From positions 186,001 to 250,000 of the forward strand of contig NZ_JANLGY010000013.1 in NCBI RefSeq assembly GCF_024653915.1: a DNA stretch of 64,000 nt. Reading direction: 5' to 3'. The stretch's first letter is position 1, and every line of letters begins with the position of its first letter. The notes below the pieces were generated by a model. It had not been told where the DNA came from. It was given only the letters and a program-made list of their open reading frames with translations, and made no database searches. The translations under genes and the position numbers were made by a program. Positions 14,838 through 23,764 of this stretch are shown piece by piece. Source of the DNA: Sulfuricaulis sp. GTDB taxonomy: Bacteria; Pseudomonadota; Gammaproteobacteria; Acidiferrobacterales; Sulfurifustaceae.

Positions 14838-15482
14838 GTGAAGCCTATTGGCATTCTTGGCGGCACTTTCGATCCTGTTCACTATGGCCATATGCGTCCC
14901 GCGCAGGAAGTATTGCGCGCGCTCGATTTGGCGGAAGTGCGAATCATCCCCGCCGCCCATCCTCCGCATCGCCGGCCGCCGCTGGCCACGGTGGACCAGC
15001 GACTGCGCATGGTGGAGCTAGCGGTGGCCGAATTCCCCGGGTTGCGCGTGGATGACCGTGAGATCCGGCGTGGTGGACCTTCGTACACCGTGCTGACGCT
15101 GGAATCTCTGCGTGAGGAATTCAGCGAGCGTCCACTGTGCCTGCTGCTGGGCCTGGACGCCTTCGATGGCATTGGGACCTGGCATCAATGGCAGCGGCTG
15201 CCGGAGCTGGCGCATTTTATCGTGATGACACGGCCGGGATGGAATATTCCGGCAGGCGTGACGCTGCCGTCATGGGCGCGTGGCCGTCTTGCGCGTACTG
15301 CGGGTGACCTCGCCCAGGCCAGTGCGGGAAGGATTTATTTTCAGACAGTCACACCTCAAGATATTTCCGCGACGCATATCCGCGAATCCATTGCGCGTGG
15401 CGAAGCAGTGGATGGGCTGTTGCCGCCCGCCGTGCTCGATTACCTTCGCGCCAACCGAATCTATCTTAATCGAGAAAACTGA
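14838..15482 (+). CDS. nadD: Nicotinate-nucleotide adenylyltransferase
   Basis: Adenylates nicotinate mononucleotide to deamido-NAD in NAD synthesis. The nucleotidyltransferase motif GGTFDPVHYGH is at residues 8-18, and the second signature ISATHIRE lies near the C terminus. The start is GTG (KPIGILGGTFDP). The only Shine-Dalgarno-like bases, GGTGA, belong to the end of the upstream fold-back repeat. The stop shares one base with the rsfS start. Confidence 0.96.
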   Translation: MKPIGILGGTFDPVHYGHMRPAQEVLRALDLAEVRIIPAAHPPHRRPPLATVDQRLRMVELAVAEFPGLRVDDREIRRGGPSYTVLTLESLREEFSERPLCLLLGLDAFDGIGTWHQWQRLPELAHFIVMTRPGWNIPAGVTLPSWARGRLARTAGDLAQASAGRIYFQTVTPQDISATHIRESIARGEAVDGLLPPAVLDYLRANRIYLNREN

Positions 15483-15886
15483 TGCCGAAAGCCGCTACCG
15501 CAACCAAGACCCAACGCTGGATTCAGAATGCTCTCGAAGATGCCAAGACACGTGATATCGCGGTACTCGATGTGCGCAAGGTTTGCGATTTCACCGACTA
15601 CATGGTGATAGCTACCGGTACCTCGAGTCGGCACGTGCAATCCTCTGCCGACAAGGTTGTGGACGCGCTGCGAGAGCATGGTGTTCGTACCGTGGGCGTC
15701 GAGGGTGGCAAAATCGGCGATTGGGTGCTGATTGATTTTGGCGATGTCGTGGCGCATGTGATGCGCGAGGAAACGCGCGATTTCTACAACCTCGAGAAGC
15801 TCTGGTCCGACGCTAGGCGCATTGAAGCAGTTGAAAACAGGAAAACCGCCAAGACGCCAAGAAAAGCAAAAGCTGTGAAAAAATGA
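15482..15886 (+). CDS. rsfS: Ribosomal silencing factor RsfS
   Basis: RsfS binds ribosomal protein L14 and blocks subunit joining in starvation. Conserved core: DVRKVCDFTDYMVIATGTSSRH, then GDWVLIDFGDVVAHVM and FYNLEKLWSDA. The E. coli protein ends about here; this one continues with a lysine-rich tail (NRKTAKTPRKAKAVKK) encoded by the left arm of a fold-back repeat (15842-15923). The gene follows nadD without a gap and precedes rlmH, the standard order. Confidence 0.95.
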   Translation: MPKAATATKTQRWIQNALEDAKTRDIAVLDVRKVCDFTDYMVIATGTSSRHVQSSADKVVDALREHGVRTVGVEGGKIGDWVLIDFGDVVAHVMREETRDFYNLEKLWSDARRIEAVENRKTAKTPRKAKAVKK

Positions 15887-15923
15887 ATTTCCGACTTTTT
15901 GGCGTCTGGGCGCCTTGGCGGTT
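15842..15923. repeat. Fold-back repeat, family E (aaccgccaag arms), copy 1
   Basis: Left arm aaccgccaagacgccaag, right arm ttggcgtctgggcgccttgg ending cggtt. The left arm codes for the RsfS tail and the right arm is the spacer before rlmH. A second copy is at 17098-17177. Confidence 0.87.
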
Positions 15924-15934
15924 CAAAACTCAAT

Positions 15935-16402
15935 ATGCAAATTCATATCATCGCCATCGGTAACCGCATGCCCGAGTGGGTTGAAACCGGATATCAGGAG
16001 TACGCCAAACGCCTGCCGCGTGAGTGTCGTCTCGTGTTGCATGAAATCCCCGCCGGACGGCGCGCCAAGGGCGCCGACCTGCGACGTGTTGTCGAGCAGG
16101 AAGGCGTGCGCCAGTTGGACGCGATTCCCGCCGGCGCGCGCGTGATAGCGCTCGACCGGGCGGGAAAACAGCTCGACTCCGAAGTCTTGGCCGGGGAACT
16201 CAAAAGGCAACTAGCTAGCGGCGAGCATCTGGCCTTGCTGGTTGGCGGACCGGAAGGGTTGGCGCCGGCGTGTCTCGATTGCGCGAAAGAACGCTGGGCA
16301 TTGTCTAAACTTACCTTGGCGCACCCCGTGGTGCGCGTGGTACTGGCCGAGCAGCTTTATCGCGCCTGGAGTATCGTTCAGAATCTGCCATATCATCGAT
16401 AA
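15935..16402 (+). CDS. rlmH: 23S rRNA (pseudouridine1915-N3)-methyltransferase RlmH
   Basis: SPOUT-family methyltransferase acting on pseudouridine 1915 of helix 69 in assembled ribosomes. The family start MQIHIIAIGNRMPEW at ATG 15935 is chosen; the frame runs further up only through repeat sequence. ALLVGGPEGLAP is the SAM-binding knot and LAEQLYRAWSIVQNLPYHR the conserved C terminus. At 155 residues the length is exact for the family. Confidence 0.97.
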   Translation: MQIHIIAIGNRMPEWVETGYQEYAKRLPRECRLVLHEIPAGRRAKGADLRRVVEQEGVRQLDAIPAGARVIALDRAGKQLDSEVLAGELKRQLASGEHLALLVGGPEGLAPACLDCAKERWALSKLTLAHPVVRVVLAEQLYRAWSIVQNLPYHR

Positions 16403-16406
16403 CAAC

Positions 16407-16501
16407 AGTAACAAGTTTCAAGTAGCAAGGAGCAAGTAAAAGCGGAAACCAGGAAGGTATAATCATTTGATCTTGTTACTTGGAACTTGCCACTTGCTAC
16501 T
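16407..16501. repeat. Fold-back repeat, family B, copy 2
   Basis: Left arm agtaacaagtttcaagtagc, right arm acttgccacttgctact. The centre contains AGGAAGG and the TTG start of maf, so the right arm is translated as the Maf N terminus. Confidence 0.85.
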
Positions 16502-17087
16502 CGATTTCAAGATCTATCTAGCCTCTGCCTCTCCTCGCCGGCAGGAATTGCTGCGCCAACTCGGTGTTGAGTTCGATCCCATGCCATCCAATATTCTCGA
16601 GGTCCGCGAGGCGGGAGAATCACCCGCGCAATACGTAACGCGCGTGGCGGGCGACAAGGCGCGCTGGGTGTCGCAATTGGTCAAGGAGCGTGGGCTGCCG
16701 GCCCATCCGGTGCTGGGTGCGGACACGGAGGTGGTGCTCGACGGTGAAATTCTGGGAAAGCCGGAGAATGCGGCGCATGGCATGGATTTGCTGCGGCGCC
16801 TGTCTGGCCGCACGCACGAGGTTTTGTCCGCCGTCTGCATTTGGAATCACGAGAATGAATATACAGCGCTGAGTACCAGCCGCGTCACGTTTCGCCCGCT
16901 GACGCCAGCGGAAATCGAGCAATACTGGAAAACCGGCGAACCCGTGGGCAAGGCCGGGGCTTATGCGATTCAAGGGCGCGCCGCGGCATTTGTCGTGAAA
17001 CTGGAGGGAAGTTACTCCGGCGTGATGGGACTGCCGCTGTTTGAGCTGGACGGTATTCTGCGGAGCATAGAGTCAGAAACAAAGTGA
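16467..17087 (+). CDS. maf: Maf-family nucleoside triphosphate pyrophosphatase
   Basis: Maf/YhdE-like pyrophosphatase acting on dTTP/UTP or modified nucleotides. Family motif IYLASASPRRQELL begins at residue 16, followed by GADTEVVLDGEILGKP and KAGAYAIQGRAAAFV. No ATG precedes the core. The best start is TTG 16467, nine bases after AGGAAGG, giving a leader (ILLLGTCHLLLDF) encoded by the right arm of a fold-back repeat. Later TTG codons are possible. It sits between rlmH and rng as in many gammaproteobacteria. Confidence 0.93.
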   Translation: MILLLGTCHLLLDFKIYLASASPRRQELLRQLGVEFDPMPSNILEVREAGESPAQYVTRVAGDKARWVSQLVKERGLPAHPVLGADTEVVLDGEILGKPENAAHGMDLLRRLSGRTHEVLSAVCIWNHENEYTALSTSRVTFRPLTPAEIEQYWKTGEPVGKAGAYAIQGRAAAFVVKLEGSYSGVMGLPLFELDGILRSIESETK

Positions 17088-17097
17088 ATATGATTTT

Positions 17098-17177
17098 GAA
17101 CCGCCAAGGCGCCAAGGCCGCCAAGAAAGGCGGTTTTCAAGTTCACAAAACTTGATGTTCTTGGCGTCTTGGCGGTT
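17098..17177. repeat. Fold-back repeat, family E, copy 2
   Basis: Left arm gaaccgccaaggcgccaagg, right arm cttggcgtcttggcggtt, with a smaller nested hairpin (ccgccaagaaaggcgg). It fills most of the maf-rng gap; the rng ribosome-binding site AGGAAGG lies just outside it. Confidence 0.87.
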
Positions 17178-17198
17178 AATCTTTTTATTTAGGAAGGC

Positions 17199-18665
17199 AT
17201 GAGCGAAGAAATTTTAATTAACGTCACTCCGCAGGAGACCCGCGTCGCGGTTGTCGAAAACGGCGTGCTGCAGGAGGTCTACATCGAGCGCGCACTCAGC
17301 CGGGGGATTGTCGGAAACATATATAAGGGTAAGGTAGTCCGGATACTCCCGGGCATGCAGGCGGCGTTCGTCGACATCGGACACGAGCGTACGGCGTTTC
17401 TGCATGCCTCGGACATCCGCCTGGTTTCCAGCGCCGAGAATGGCGCCAGCTCGCCGCCGCCCATTCATGAATTATTGCGGGACGGACAGGAAGTGGTGGT
17501 GCAGGTGCTCAAGGACCCCATGGGCACCAAAGGCGCGCGCCTGACCATGCAGATAACGCTGCCGGCACGCTATCTGGTATACCTTCCCTACAGCAAGCAC
17601 ATCGGCATTTCGCAGAAGATTGGTGACGAGGTGACGCGCGAACGCCTGCGGGCATTGGTTAAATCCGCGATGCCGGATGGTATGGAGGAGGGTGGCTACA
17701 TTCTGCGCACGCTGGCGGAAGCAGCGGCAGAAGAGGAAATCGAAACCGACATCCGTTATCTGCGCCGGGTGTGGGCCGCCTGCCAGGAACGCATCCGCAG
17801 CGCGCCTGTACTCAGCCTGATCCACGAGGACCTGTCGCTGGCGCTGCGCGCCATGCGTGATCTGGTGCGTGGCAACGTCGAGAAGATCCGCATTGACTCG
17901 CGCGAGGTTTTCATCAAGGCGCGCGATTTCGGTATCGAGTTCATCCCCGAGGTTGCCGAACGCATCGAACATTATCCAGGTGAGCGACCGATTTTCGATC
18001 TGTATTCCGTCGAGGATGAAATCCAGAAGGCCCTCGACCGCAAGGTCATGCTCAAGTCCGGCGGTTATCTGATCCTGGACCAGACCGAGGCCATGACCAC
18101 CATCGATGTGAACACGGGCGCCTACGTCGGTCGTCGCAATCTGGAAGAGACGCTTTTCAAGACCAACCTCGAAGCGGCGCAAACCATTGCACGCCAACTG
18201 CGGCTGCGCAACCTGGGCGGCATGATTATCATCGACTTTATCGACATGGCGGAGGCCGAACACAAGCGCCAGGTGATGCGCGCACTCGAGCGGGCCCTTG
18301 GCCGCGATCGCACCAAGGTCTACATTACGGAGATGTCACCGCTCGGGCTGGTGGAGCTCACGCGCAAGCGCACGCGCGAGAGTCTCGAACATGTCCTGTG
18401 CCAGCCCTGTTCCGTGTGCGAGGGGCGCGGCATGGTGAAGACGCCGCAGACCGTCTGTTATGAAATCTTCCGCGAAATCCTGCGCGAAGCGCGCCAATAC
18501 GGTGCCGATGGTTATCTGGTGATGGCGTCCGAACCGGTGATTGATCTGTTGTTCGACGAGGAAGCCGGCAGCTTGGCAAAGCTGCAGGAGTTTATCGGCA
18601 AGCCCATCCAGCTCAAGGTGGAACCGCTCTACACGCAGGAACAATATGATGTGGTGTTGATGTAG
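17199..18665 (+). CDS. rng: Ribonuclease G
   Basis: Endoribonuclease of the RNase E/G family that matures the 5' end of 16S rRNA and degrades mRNAs. An S1-like domain (GNIYKGKVVRILPGMQAAFVDIG) is followed by the catalytic domain with TTIDVNTGAYVGRRNLEET and LGGMIIIDFIDM; the zinc-link cysteines are in LCQPCSVCEGRG. At 488 residues without an RNase E-type C-terminal scaffold it is RNase G rather than E. ATG 17199 is preceded by AGGAAGG. Confidence 0.96.
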   Translation: MSEEILINVTPQETRVAVVENGVLQEVYIERALSRGIVGNIYKGKVVRILPGMQAAFVDIGHERTAFLHASDIRLVSSAENGASSPPPIHELLRDGQEVVVQVLKDPMGTKGARLTMQITLPARYLVYLPYSKHIGISQKIGDEVTRERLRALVKSAMPDGMEEGGYILRTLAEAAAEEEIETDIRYLRRVWAACQERIRSAPVLSLIHEDLSLALRAMRDLVRGNVEKIRIDSREVFIKARDFGIEFIPEVAERIEHYPGERPIFDLYSVEDEIQKALDRKVMLKSGGYLILDQTEAMTTIDVNTGAYVGRRNLEETLFKTNLEAAQTIARQLRLRNLGGMIIIDFIDMAEAEHKRQVMRALERALGRDRTKVYITEMSPLGLVELTRKRTRESLEHVLCQPCSVCEGRGMVKTPQTVCYEIFREILREARQYGADGYLVMASEPVIDLLFDEEAGSLAKLQEFIGKPIQLKVEPLYTQEQYDVVLM

Positions 18666-18947
18666 CCGCCGGATCCCGAGGCGCAGCTCTTTCGGAGACG
18701 GCGGCAGTAGCGCTCATGGACACATCGTTCATTGCAGTCATCTGTGCTAATTGCCGAAAGAGCGTTTGCTTCGGGCACTGGGCGCTAGCCAGCCGGCGTT
18801 TGCCGGCGTGCATGAACTTCCCCGGAAATACTGTCTCAAAGGATTTATTCCTCAAGTTCCCGTTTATTCTTTTCTGCTTTGGGTCCGGATGCGGCAGAAT
18901 AGTGACATGAACCCTTCAGGCAAGCCGGCGCCAGAGCGGTCGTTGAC
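18666..18947. other. Intergenic region between rng and yhdP
   Basis: About 280 bases. A perfect GCCGGC-GTTT-GCCGGC hairpin lies at 18792-18807 without a following T tract. A 64-codon frame at 18716-18910 has no recognisable content and I do not call it. Nothing else is evident. Confidence 0.5.
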
Positions 18948-21900
18948 ATGAAGAAGCGACTGCGCCAATACGCCTTTCATATCGGCCGCGTGACGTTGCA
19001 CGTCAGCCGCTGGACCCTGTACATCTCGACGGCAATGTTGGTGCTGTTGACGATTGTTTTCCTCATCGCGCGTTTTCTGCTGCCGATGATCACAGAGCAG
19101 AAACTCAATCTCGAGCTGGATCTGAGTGAACGCTCCGGGCATCAGGTGCGGATTGAGTCATTGCACGCCTATTGGGACGGGTTTCACCCCGGCGCGCGCC
19201 TGCAAGGCTTGCAGGTTTATGCGACTGACGGCGTCAAGCCCACTATTCGTCTGAGCGAGATGCGCCTCAGTCTTGCCCTGTTGCCCCTGCTCTGGGGAAA
19301 TTTCGAAATCAACAGCCTGGTAGTTGTGAATCCAAGTCTGGCGCTGGAGCGTCTGTCCGACGGGCGCTTCCGCATTTCCGGATTCGATCCGTTGCAGGAC
19401 ACGGGACATGGTGCGGACGAGAAGTTTGTTGGTTGGTTGTTTCAGCAGGGGCGTCTCGAAATCGAAAACGGCGAATTGCAATGGTTCGATCACCGCGAGA
19501 CCGGCCCAGCCGTGCGTCTGGGGCGCGTTAATCTCAGTCTGCGTAACAACGGCGACCGTCACCGCCTTGAATTCAGCGCTGATTTCCCGGACGGTATGTG
19601 CGATGGATGTTCGGTCGCAATCGACATCACGGGAAATCCGCTGGCATCGTCCGAGTGGGATGGCGATATCTATTTGCGCGCGGGCCATATCAATATCAGC
19701 GCCCTGCCTTTGATCGCGCGCGAGAAACTTCCGGGTAATTTTCGCGGACGATTCGCTTTGCAACTGCAGTCCGATTGGGAGAAAGGTCGCCCCGTGTCGG
19801 TCAAGGGTTACACGAAGGTTTCCGGACTCCGACTGCCGATACAAGGATGGGGCTTGCCGATCGAGATACGCGAGGCCAGTGGCGATCTGGCCTGGCGCGC
19901 CAAACGCACGGGCTGGCGACTCGACGTGGCCAATCCCCAGCTGGGACTGAACGGCCCGCCGTGGGCAGGCGGGCATTTGCGCGTCGTGTATCGGCCGGAT
20001 GAGAGCGAGATCCAGATCAAGCATGTGAAACTGGATGACGTCACTGGCTTTGTTGTGCGTTTGAAAAAAGAAATTTCCGAAAGTGCCGGAAATTTCCCCG
20101 GAAAATCGGGTGAACTGCTTGACGCCTGGCCGGCGGCCAAACCGGAGGGTAGTGTCGATAATTTCAGCCTGCGACTGGTCGGCGACTGGATGTCGCCTGA
20201 GAATTATTCCCTGGAAGCAGATATCAGGGATGGCACGGGACTTTCCTCTCAGCAATATCCCGGTGTTCAGGGCCTGAGCGGACATTTATCCCTGTCGCGT
20301 GACACCGGAAACTTTCGAATCGATTCCATTGGCATGAAGTTGTCCCTCCCCTGGCTGTTCCGCCAACCACTGGCGGCCGAGCGCGTCAGCGGTGACCTGA
20401 GCTGGGAAAAATACGCCGATTATTGGCTGGTCCAGGGGAACAGTCTGCGAGTGGCCGGCGCGGACGCAAGTGGGACAGGCAAGCTCAGCCTGCAACTGCC
20501 GCACGATCATGCCGCATCGCCTGTTCTGAAGCTGCGCGTCGATTTTCATGACGGCAAAGGCGCGCATGCCGCCCGTTATTATCCAGCCTCGCATCTGGCG
20601 CCCGGCACCCTTGCCTGGATGGAGCGTGCCTTTGTCGCCGGTGAAATCACCCAAGGCTATCTGATCTACGACGGTCCGATTCGCGAATTTCCATTCCCCC
20701 ACCGTACGGGCAAATTCGAGTTGCGCGGCCATGTACGACAGGGTGTTTACCGTTATCTGCCCGGCTGGGAACCGGTCAGGCTGGCGGAGGTGGACGTTGC
20801 GATCGACGGTTCCGAGGTGACGGTGGTTGGCAGCGGAAAAATCGGCAAGCTCGATGCCATGCAGGTGGTAGTGACGTCGCGTGATTCCGGTGCGGGACAT
20901 CATGTCGTGCACGTCGGCGGCAAAGTAAGCGGAGCGCTCGGCGAAACTTTGAATGTTCTGCGCGAGATAAAGCCCGAGTCCGGCAGCGCGCGCTGGCTGT
21001 CTTATTTGCCCTCTGGTTTGCAAGGATCGGGCGCAGGCATACTCAGCCTGGATTTGACGATTCCGCTGCACGAAGCACATGCCAGCCATATCCAGGGCGA
21101 GTATCGGTTCATGAAAAACTCGTTGCGATTTTCTGGCTCGCCGGTGGCCGTGGAGGACATCGAGGGTCATGTGCGGTTCACGGAAACGGGAATGCGCGAG
21201 GGTAATGTACGTGCGCGTTTTCTCGGCGGCGAAACCGTGGTGGCCGCCGCTCAGCGCGAAGGCCAGCTGGTTGTTCATGGCCAGGGCGCCATTACGGCGC
21301 AAGGATTAGCGCCCGTTATGGGGTCTAAAATCGCCGCGCGTATCAGTGGCAGTGCCAGTTGGACTGGTTCCTGGCAAGGAAAGAAGGAGGCCGGGGATCT
21401 GCATGCTGAGGCCGATCTGCGCGGCCTCAAAGTGACGCTGCCGGCGCCGCTGGACAGGCCCGACGGTCTGGCAGACGAGAAGCTGGTGGTCCGGACCGAG
21501 TCCGCGCACCGCGACAACATTTTGCTGGGTCTGAGTGTCGGCACCCGCATGGGCGGCAAGCTGGCCTTTACGCGCCAGGACGGTGCCTGGAAATTTTCCG
21601 GTGGGCGTGTCGGCTTCGGAGAAGCGCAGGTGACTCCACCCAAAAATCGCGAGCTGCACATCAGCGCCGATCTGGGAGCCGTGGATTACGATCAATGGTG
21701 GCCGTTGCTGGGCGGAGGCGGTGGTGTGACCGAGGCGCTCACGCATGTGAGCGCCAATGTGCAGACGCTAACCATGTTCGATCGAGACTTTGGCCATCTC
21801 TCTCTTGATGTCTTTCGTAATAAGGATAACTGGAGCGGTACGGTCAGCGGCAGCTCCGTGGCCGGAAAGATGAAGTATTCCGCTACAGCCGCCGCGTCCG

Positions 21901-22841
21901 CGTTTGAAATGGACCTTGACCGGCTGGCCATACCGGACAAGCACCATCAAAGCCGTGACGTGCCCGTGGATCCGCGTCGTCTGCCCACCGTGGTATTGCG
22001 CAGCAAATCGTTTGAACTGCGCGACAGGTCGTTGGGAGAACTCGACTTCATGGCCATTCCGGTTGACAACGGCTGGCGCATTCGGCGGTTCAATCTGATT
22101 CGTCCCGAGATGAAGCTGAATGTCAGCGGCAACTGGCAGTTCGCCAGCAATGCGCATGCCAGCGATTTCGACATTGATTTTGAAAGCGCCAATCTGGGAG
22201 AAACCGTGACGGCGTTCGGCGCCCCCGACCAGGTGGCGGGAGGCGAGGTGGCTATCAAGGCGCACCTGGCGTGGCCGGGTTCGCCGACCACGCCCAAGCT
22301 GGCCGAGCTGAACGGTGAATTCAACGTCTCGGCAAAAAAAGGCCGCTTTGTGAAGGTCAGGGCGGGCGCTGGACGCCTGTTTGGCCTGCTCGATTTGAGC
22401 GCCATCGGCCGTTACCTGACGCTCGATTTCACGCCGGTGTTCGGCAAGGGCTTCATTTACGACCAGATCGAGGGCAAGGTCAGCATCGAGCAGGGCAATG
22501 CCTATACCCGGGGTTTTTCCATACGCGGACCGGCCACGCAGATCGATGTTGGTGGGCGCATCGGATTGGCGGCGGAGGATTTCGATCTGGCAATCGAAAT
22601 ACAGCCGAAACTCAGCAACACGGTCACGCTCGCGACATGGGGCGTTCTGGGGCCGCAGGTGGCGGCGGCGGTGCTGGCGGTGCAAAAGATTTTCAAGAAA
22701 CAGATCGCGGCGGGAACCCGCATTACGTATGTGGTCAAGGGGCCGTGGGACAATCCGGTGATCAACAAGCAGATCAAGGGCAAGGTTGCCGATACCTCGA
22801 AAGAAACGGGCGGGGCAGATGATGAGGCCGCGCGTCAGTGA
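18948..22841 (+). CDS. yhdP: YhdP-family AsmA-like intermembrane lipid transport protein
   Basis: Very large (1297 residues) protein anchored by one N-terminal transmembrane helix (about 25-48, STAMLVLLTIVFLIARFLL) with a long beta-rich periplasmic body. The family (YhdP/TIGR02099, AsmA superfamily) is thought to form a bridge carrying phospholipids to the outer membrane. DUF3971-type and AsmA-like C-terminal motifs are visible (FDLAIEIQPKLSNT, then YVVKGPWDNPVI). Its place between rng and the nitrilase-tldD pair is conserved in gammaproteobacteria. It complements the Mla genes at 55.7 kb. Confidence 0.93.
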   Translation: MKKRLRQYAFHIGRVTLHVSRWTLYISTAMLVLLTIVFLIARFLLPMITEQKLNLELDLSERSGHQVRIESLHAYWDGFHPGARLQGLQVYATDGVKPTIRLSEMRLSLALLPLLWGNFEINSLVVVNPSLALERLSDGRFRISGFDPLQDTGHGADEKFVGWLFQQGRLEIENGELQWFDHRETGPAVRLGRVNLSLRNNGDRHRLEFSADFPDGMCDGCSVAIDITGNPLASSEWDGDIYLRAGHINISALPLIAREKLPGNFRGRFALQLQSDWEKGRPVSVKGYTKVSGLRLPIQGWGLPIEIREASGDLAWRAKRTGWRLDVANPQLGLNGPPWAGGHLRVVYRPDESEIQIKHVKLDDVTGFVVRLKKEISESAGNFPGKSGELLDAWPAAKPEGSVDNFSLRLVGDWMSPENYSLEADIRDGTGLSSQQYPGVQGLSGHLSLSRDTGNFRIDSIGMKLSLPWLFRQPLAAERVSGDLSWEKYADYWLVQGNSLRVAGADASGTGKLSLQLPHDHAASPVLKLRVDFHDGKGAHAARYYPASHLAPGTLAWMERAFVAGEITQGYLIYDGPIREFPFPHRTGKFELRGHVRQGVYRYLPGWEPVRLAEVDVAIDGSEVTVVGSGKIGKLDAMQVVVTSRDSGAGHHVVHVGGKVSGALGETLNVLREIKPESGSARWLSYLPSGLQGSGAGILSLDLTIPLHEAHASHIQGEYRFMKNSLRFSGSPVAVEDIEGHVRFTETGMREGNVRARFLGGETVVAAAQREGQLVVHGQGAITAQGLAPVMGSKIAARISGSASWTGSWQGKKEAGDLHAEADLRGLKVTLPAPLDRPDGLADEKLVVRTESAHRDNILLGLSVGTRMGGKLAFTRQDGAWKFSGGRVGFGEAQVTPPKNRELHISADLGAVDYDQWWPLLGGGGGVTEALTHVSANVQTLTMFDRDFGHLSLDVFRNKDNWSGTVSGSSVAGKMKYSATAAASAFEMDLDRLAIPDKHHQSRDVPVDPRRLPTVVLRSKSFELRDRSLGELDFMAIPVDNGWRIRRFNLIRPEMKLNVSGNWQFASNAHASDFDIDFESANLGETVTAFGAPDQVAGGEVAIKAHLAWPGSPTTPKLAELNGEFNVSAKKGRFVKVRAGAGRLFGLLDLSAIGRYLTLDFTPVFGKGFIYDQIEGKVSIEQGNAYTRGFSIRGPATQIDVGGRIGLAAEDFDLAIEIQPKLSNTVTLATWGVLGPQVAAAVLAVQKIFKKQIAAGTRITYVVKGPWDNPVINKQIKGKVADTSKETGGADDEAARQ

Positions 22842-22951
22842 TATTCTAGCGGCATGCAGCGGATTCGATCCTGTTCACAGAAGTTATCGCTTTCCCCGAT
22901 GCCCATCGCGCCAGTCCTTCTCCTTCCTCGCGAGAACGCGTCAGGTACGCC

Positions 22952-23764
22952 ATGACGCCGATGGCGGCGGTGCAAATGGTATCCGGGCCGCGGGTACCGG
23001 ACAATCTTGACGAGGCCGGGCGATTGATCGCCGCCGCAAGCGCGGCCGGCGCAAGACTCGTGGTGCTGCCGGAAAATTTCGCGCTCATGCCGCTGAATGA
23101 CGCCGATCGTCTGGCCGCGGCGGAGCCGGATGGAAAAGGGCCGATGCAGGATTTTCTGGCGGCGCAGGCGCGCCAGCATCATGTGTGGCTGGTGGGTGGT
23201 ACCATCCCCCTGAGCACGAAAACAGCTCACAAGGTGCGCGCCGCTTGTCTCGTGTTTGACGATCAGGGAAAACGCGTGGCGCGCTATGACAAGATTCATC
23301 TATTCGATGTACAACTGGACAATGGCGAAAAGTATAAGGAATCAAACAATTTTGAACCCGGAGAAAATATTGTCGTGGTCGAGACCCCGTACGGAAAGCT
23401 TGGGCTCGCCGTGTGTTATGACCTGCGCTTTCCGGAGCTTTTTCGGCGCCTGCTCGAAAAGGGCGCGGAAATTTTCGCCGTGCCGGCGGCCTTTACCGCG
23501 CATACCGGCAAGGCCCACTGGGAAGTACTGCTGCGCGCACGCGCCATTGAAAATCTCGTCTACGTCATTGCCGCGGCGCAGGACGGCCGTCACGCCAACG
23601 GGCGTGAAACCTATGGTGACAGCATGGTCGTGAGTCCCTGGGGTGAAGTCCTGGCGCGTCTCCCGCACGGTGCGGGCAGCATCATGGCCGATTGCGACCG
23701 CACACGGCTGCAAGACGTGCGCAAGAATTTGCCGAGCATCCGGCACCGGAAGCTTAGTATATGA
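22952..23764 (+). CDS. Carbon-nitrogen hydrolase, Nit2/YafV-like omega-amidase or deaminated-glutathione amidase
   Basis: Nitrilase-superfamily amidase. Catalytic triad E41 (LPENFAL), K113 (YDKIHLFD) and C154 (CYDLRFPE). The Nit1/Nit2-like subfamily is suggested by YDKIHLFDV and RDENFALMP-type motifs; the substrate is probably deaminated glutathione or an alpha-keto acid monoamide, an inference from the family. ATG 22952 or 22961 could be the start. The stop overlaps the tldD start, and yhdP-nit-tldD is a common run. Confidence 0.88.
   Translation: MTPMAAVQMVSGPRVPDNLDEAGRLIAAASAAGARLVVLPENFALMPLNDADRLAAAEPDGKGPMQDFLAAQARQHHVWLVGGTIPLSTKTAHKVRAACLVFDDQGKRVARYDKIHLFDVQLDNGEKYKESNNFEPGENIVVVETPYGKLGLAVCYDLRFPELFRRLLEKGAEIFAVPAAFTAHTGKAHWEVLLRARAIENLVYVIAAAQDGRHANGRETYGDSMVVSPWGEVLARLPHGAGSIMADCDRTRLQDVRKNLPSIRHRKLSI

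Noticed and set aside
16458-16463. TATAAT as a promoter of maf
   Set aside because: There is no -35 at the right distance, and transcription would begin at or after the proposed TTG start.
18716-18910. 64-codon frame between rng and yhdP
   Set aside because: No ribosome-binding site and no recognisable content.
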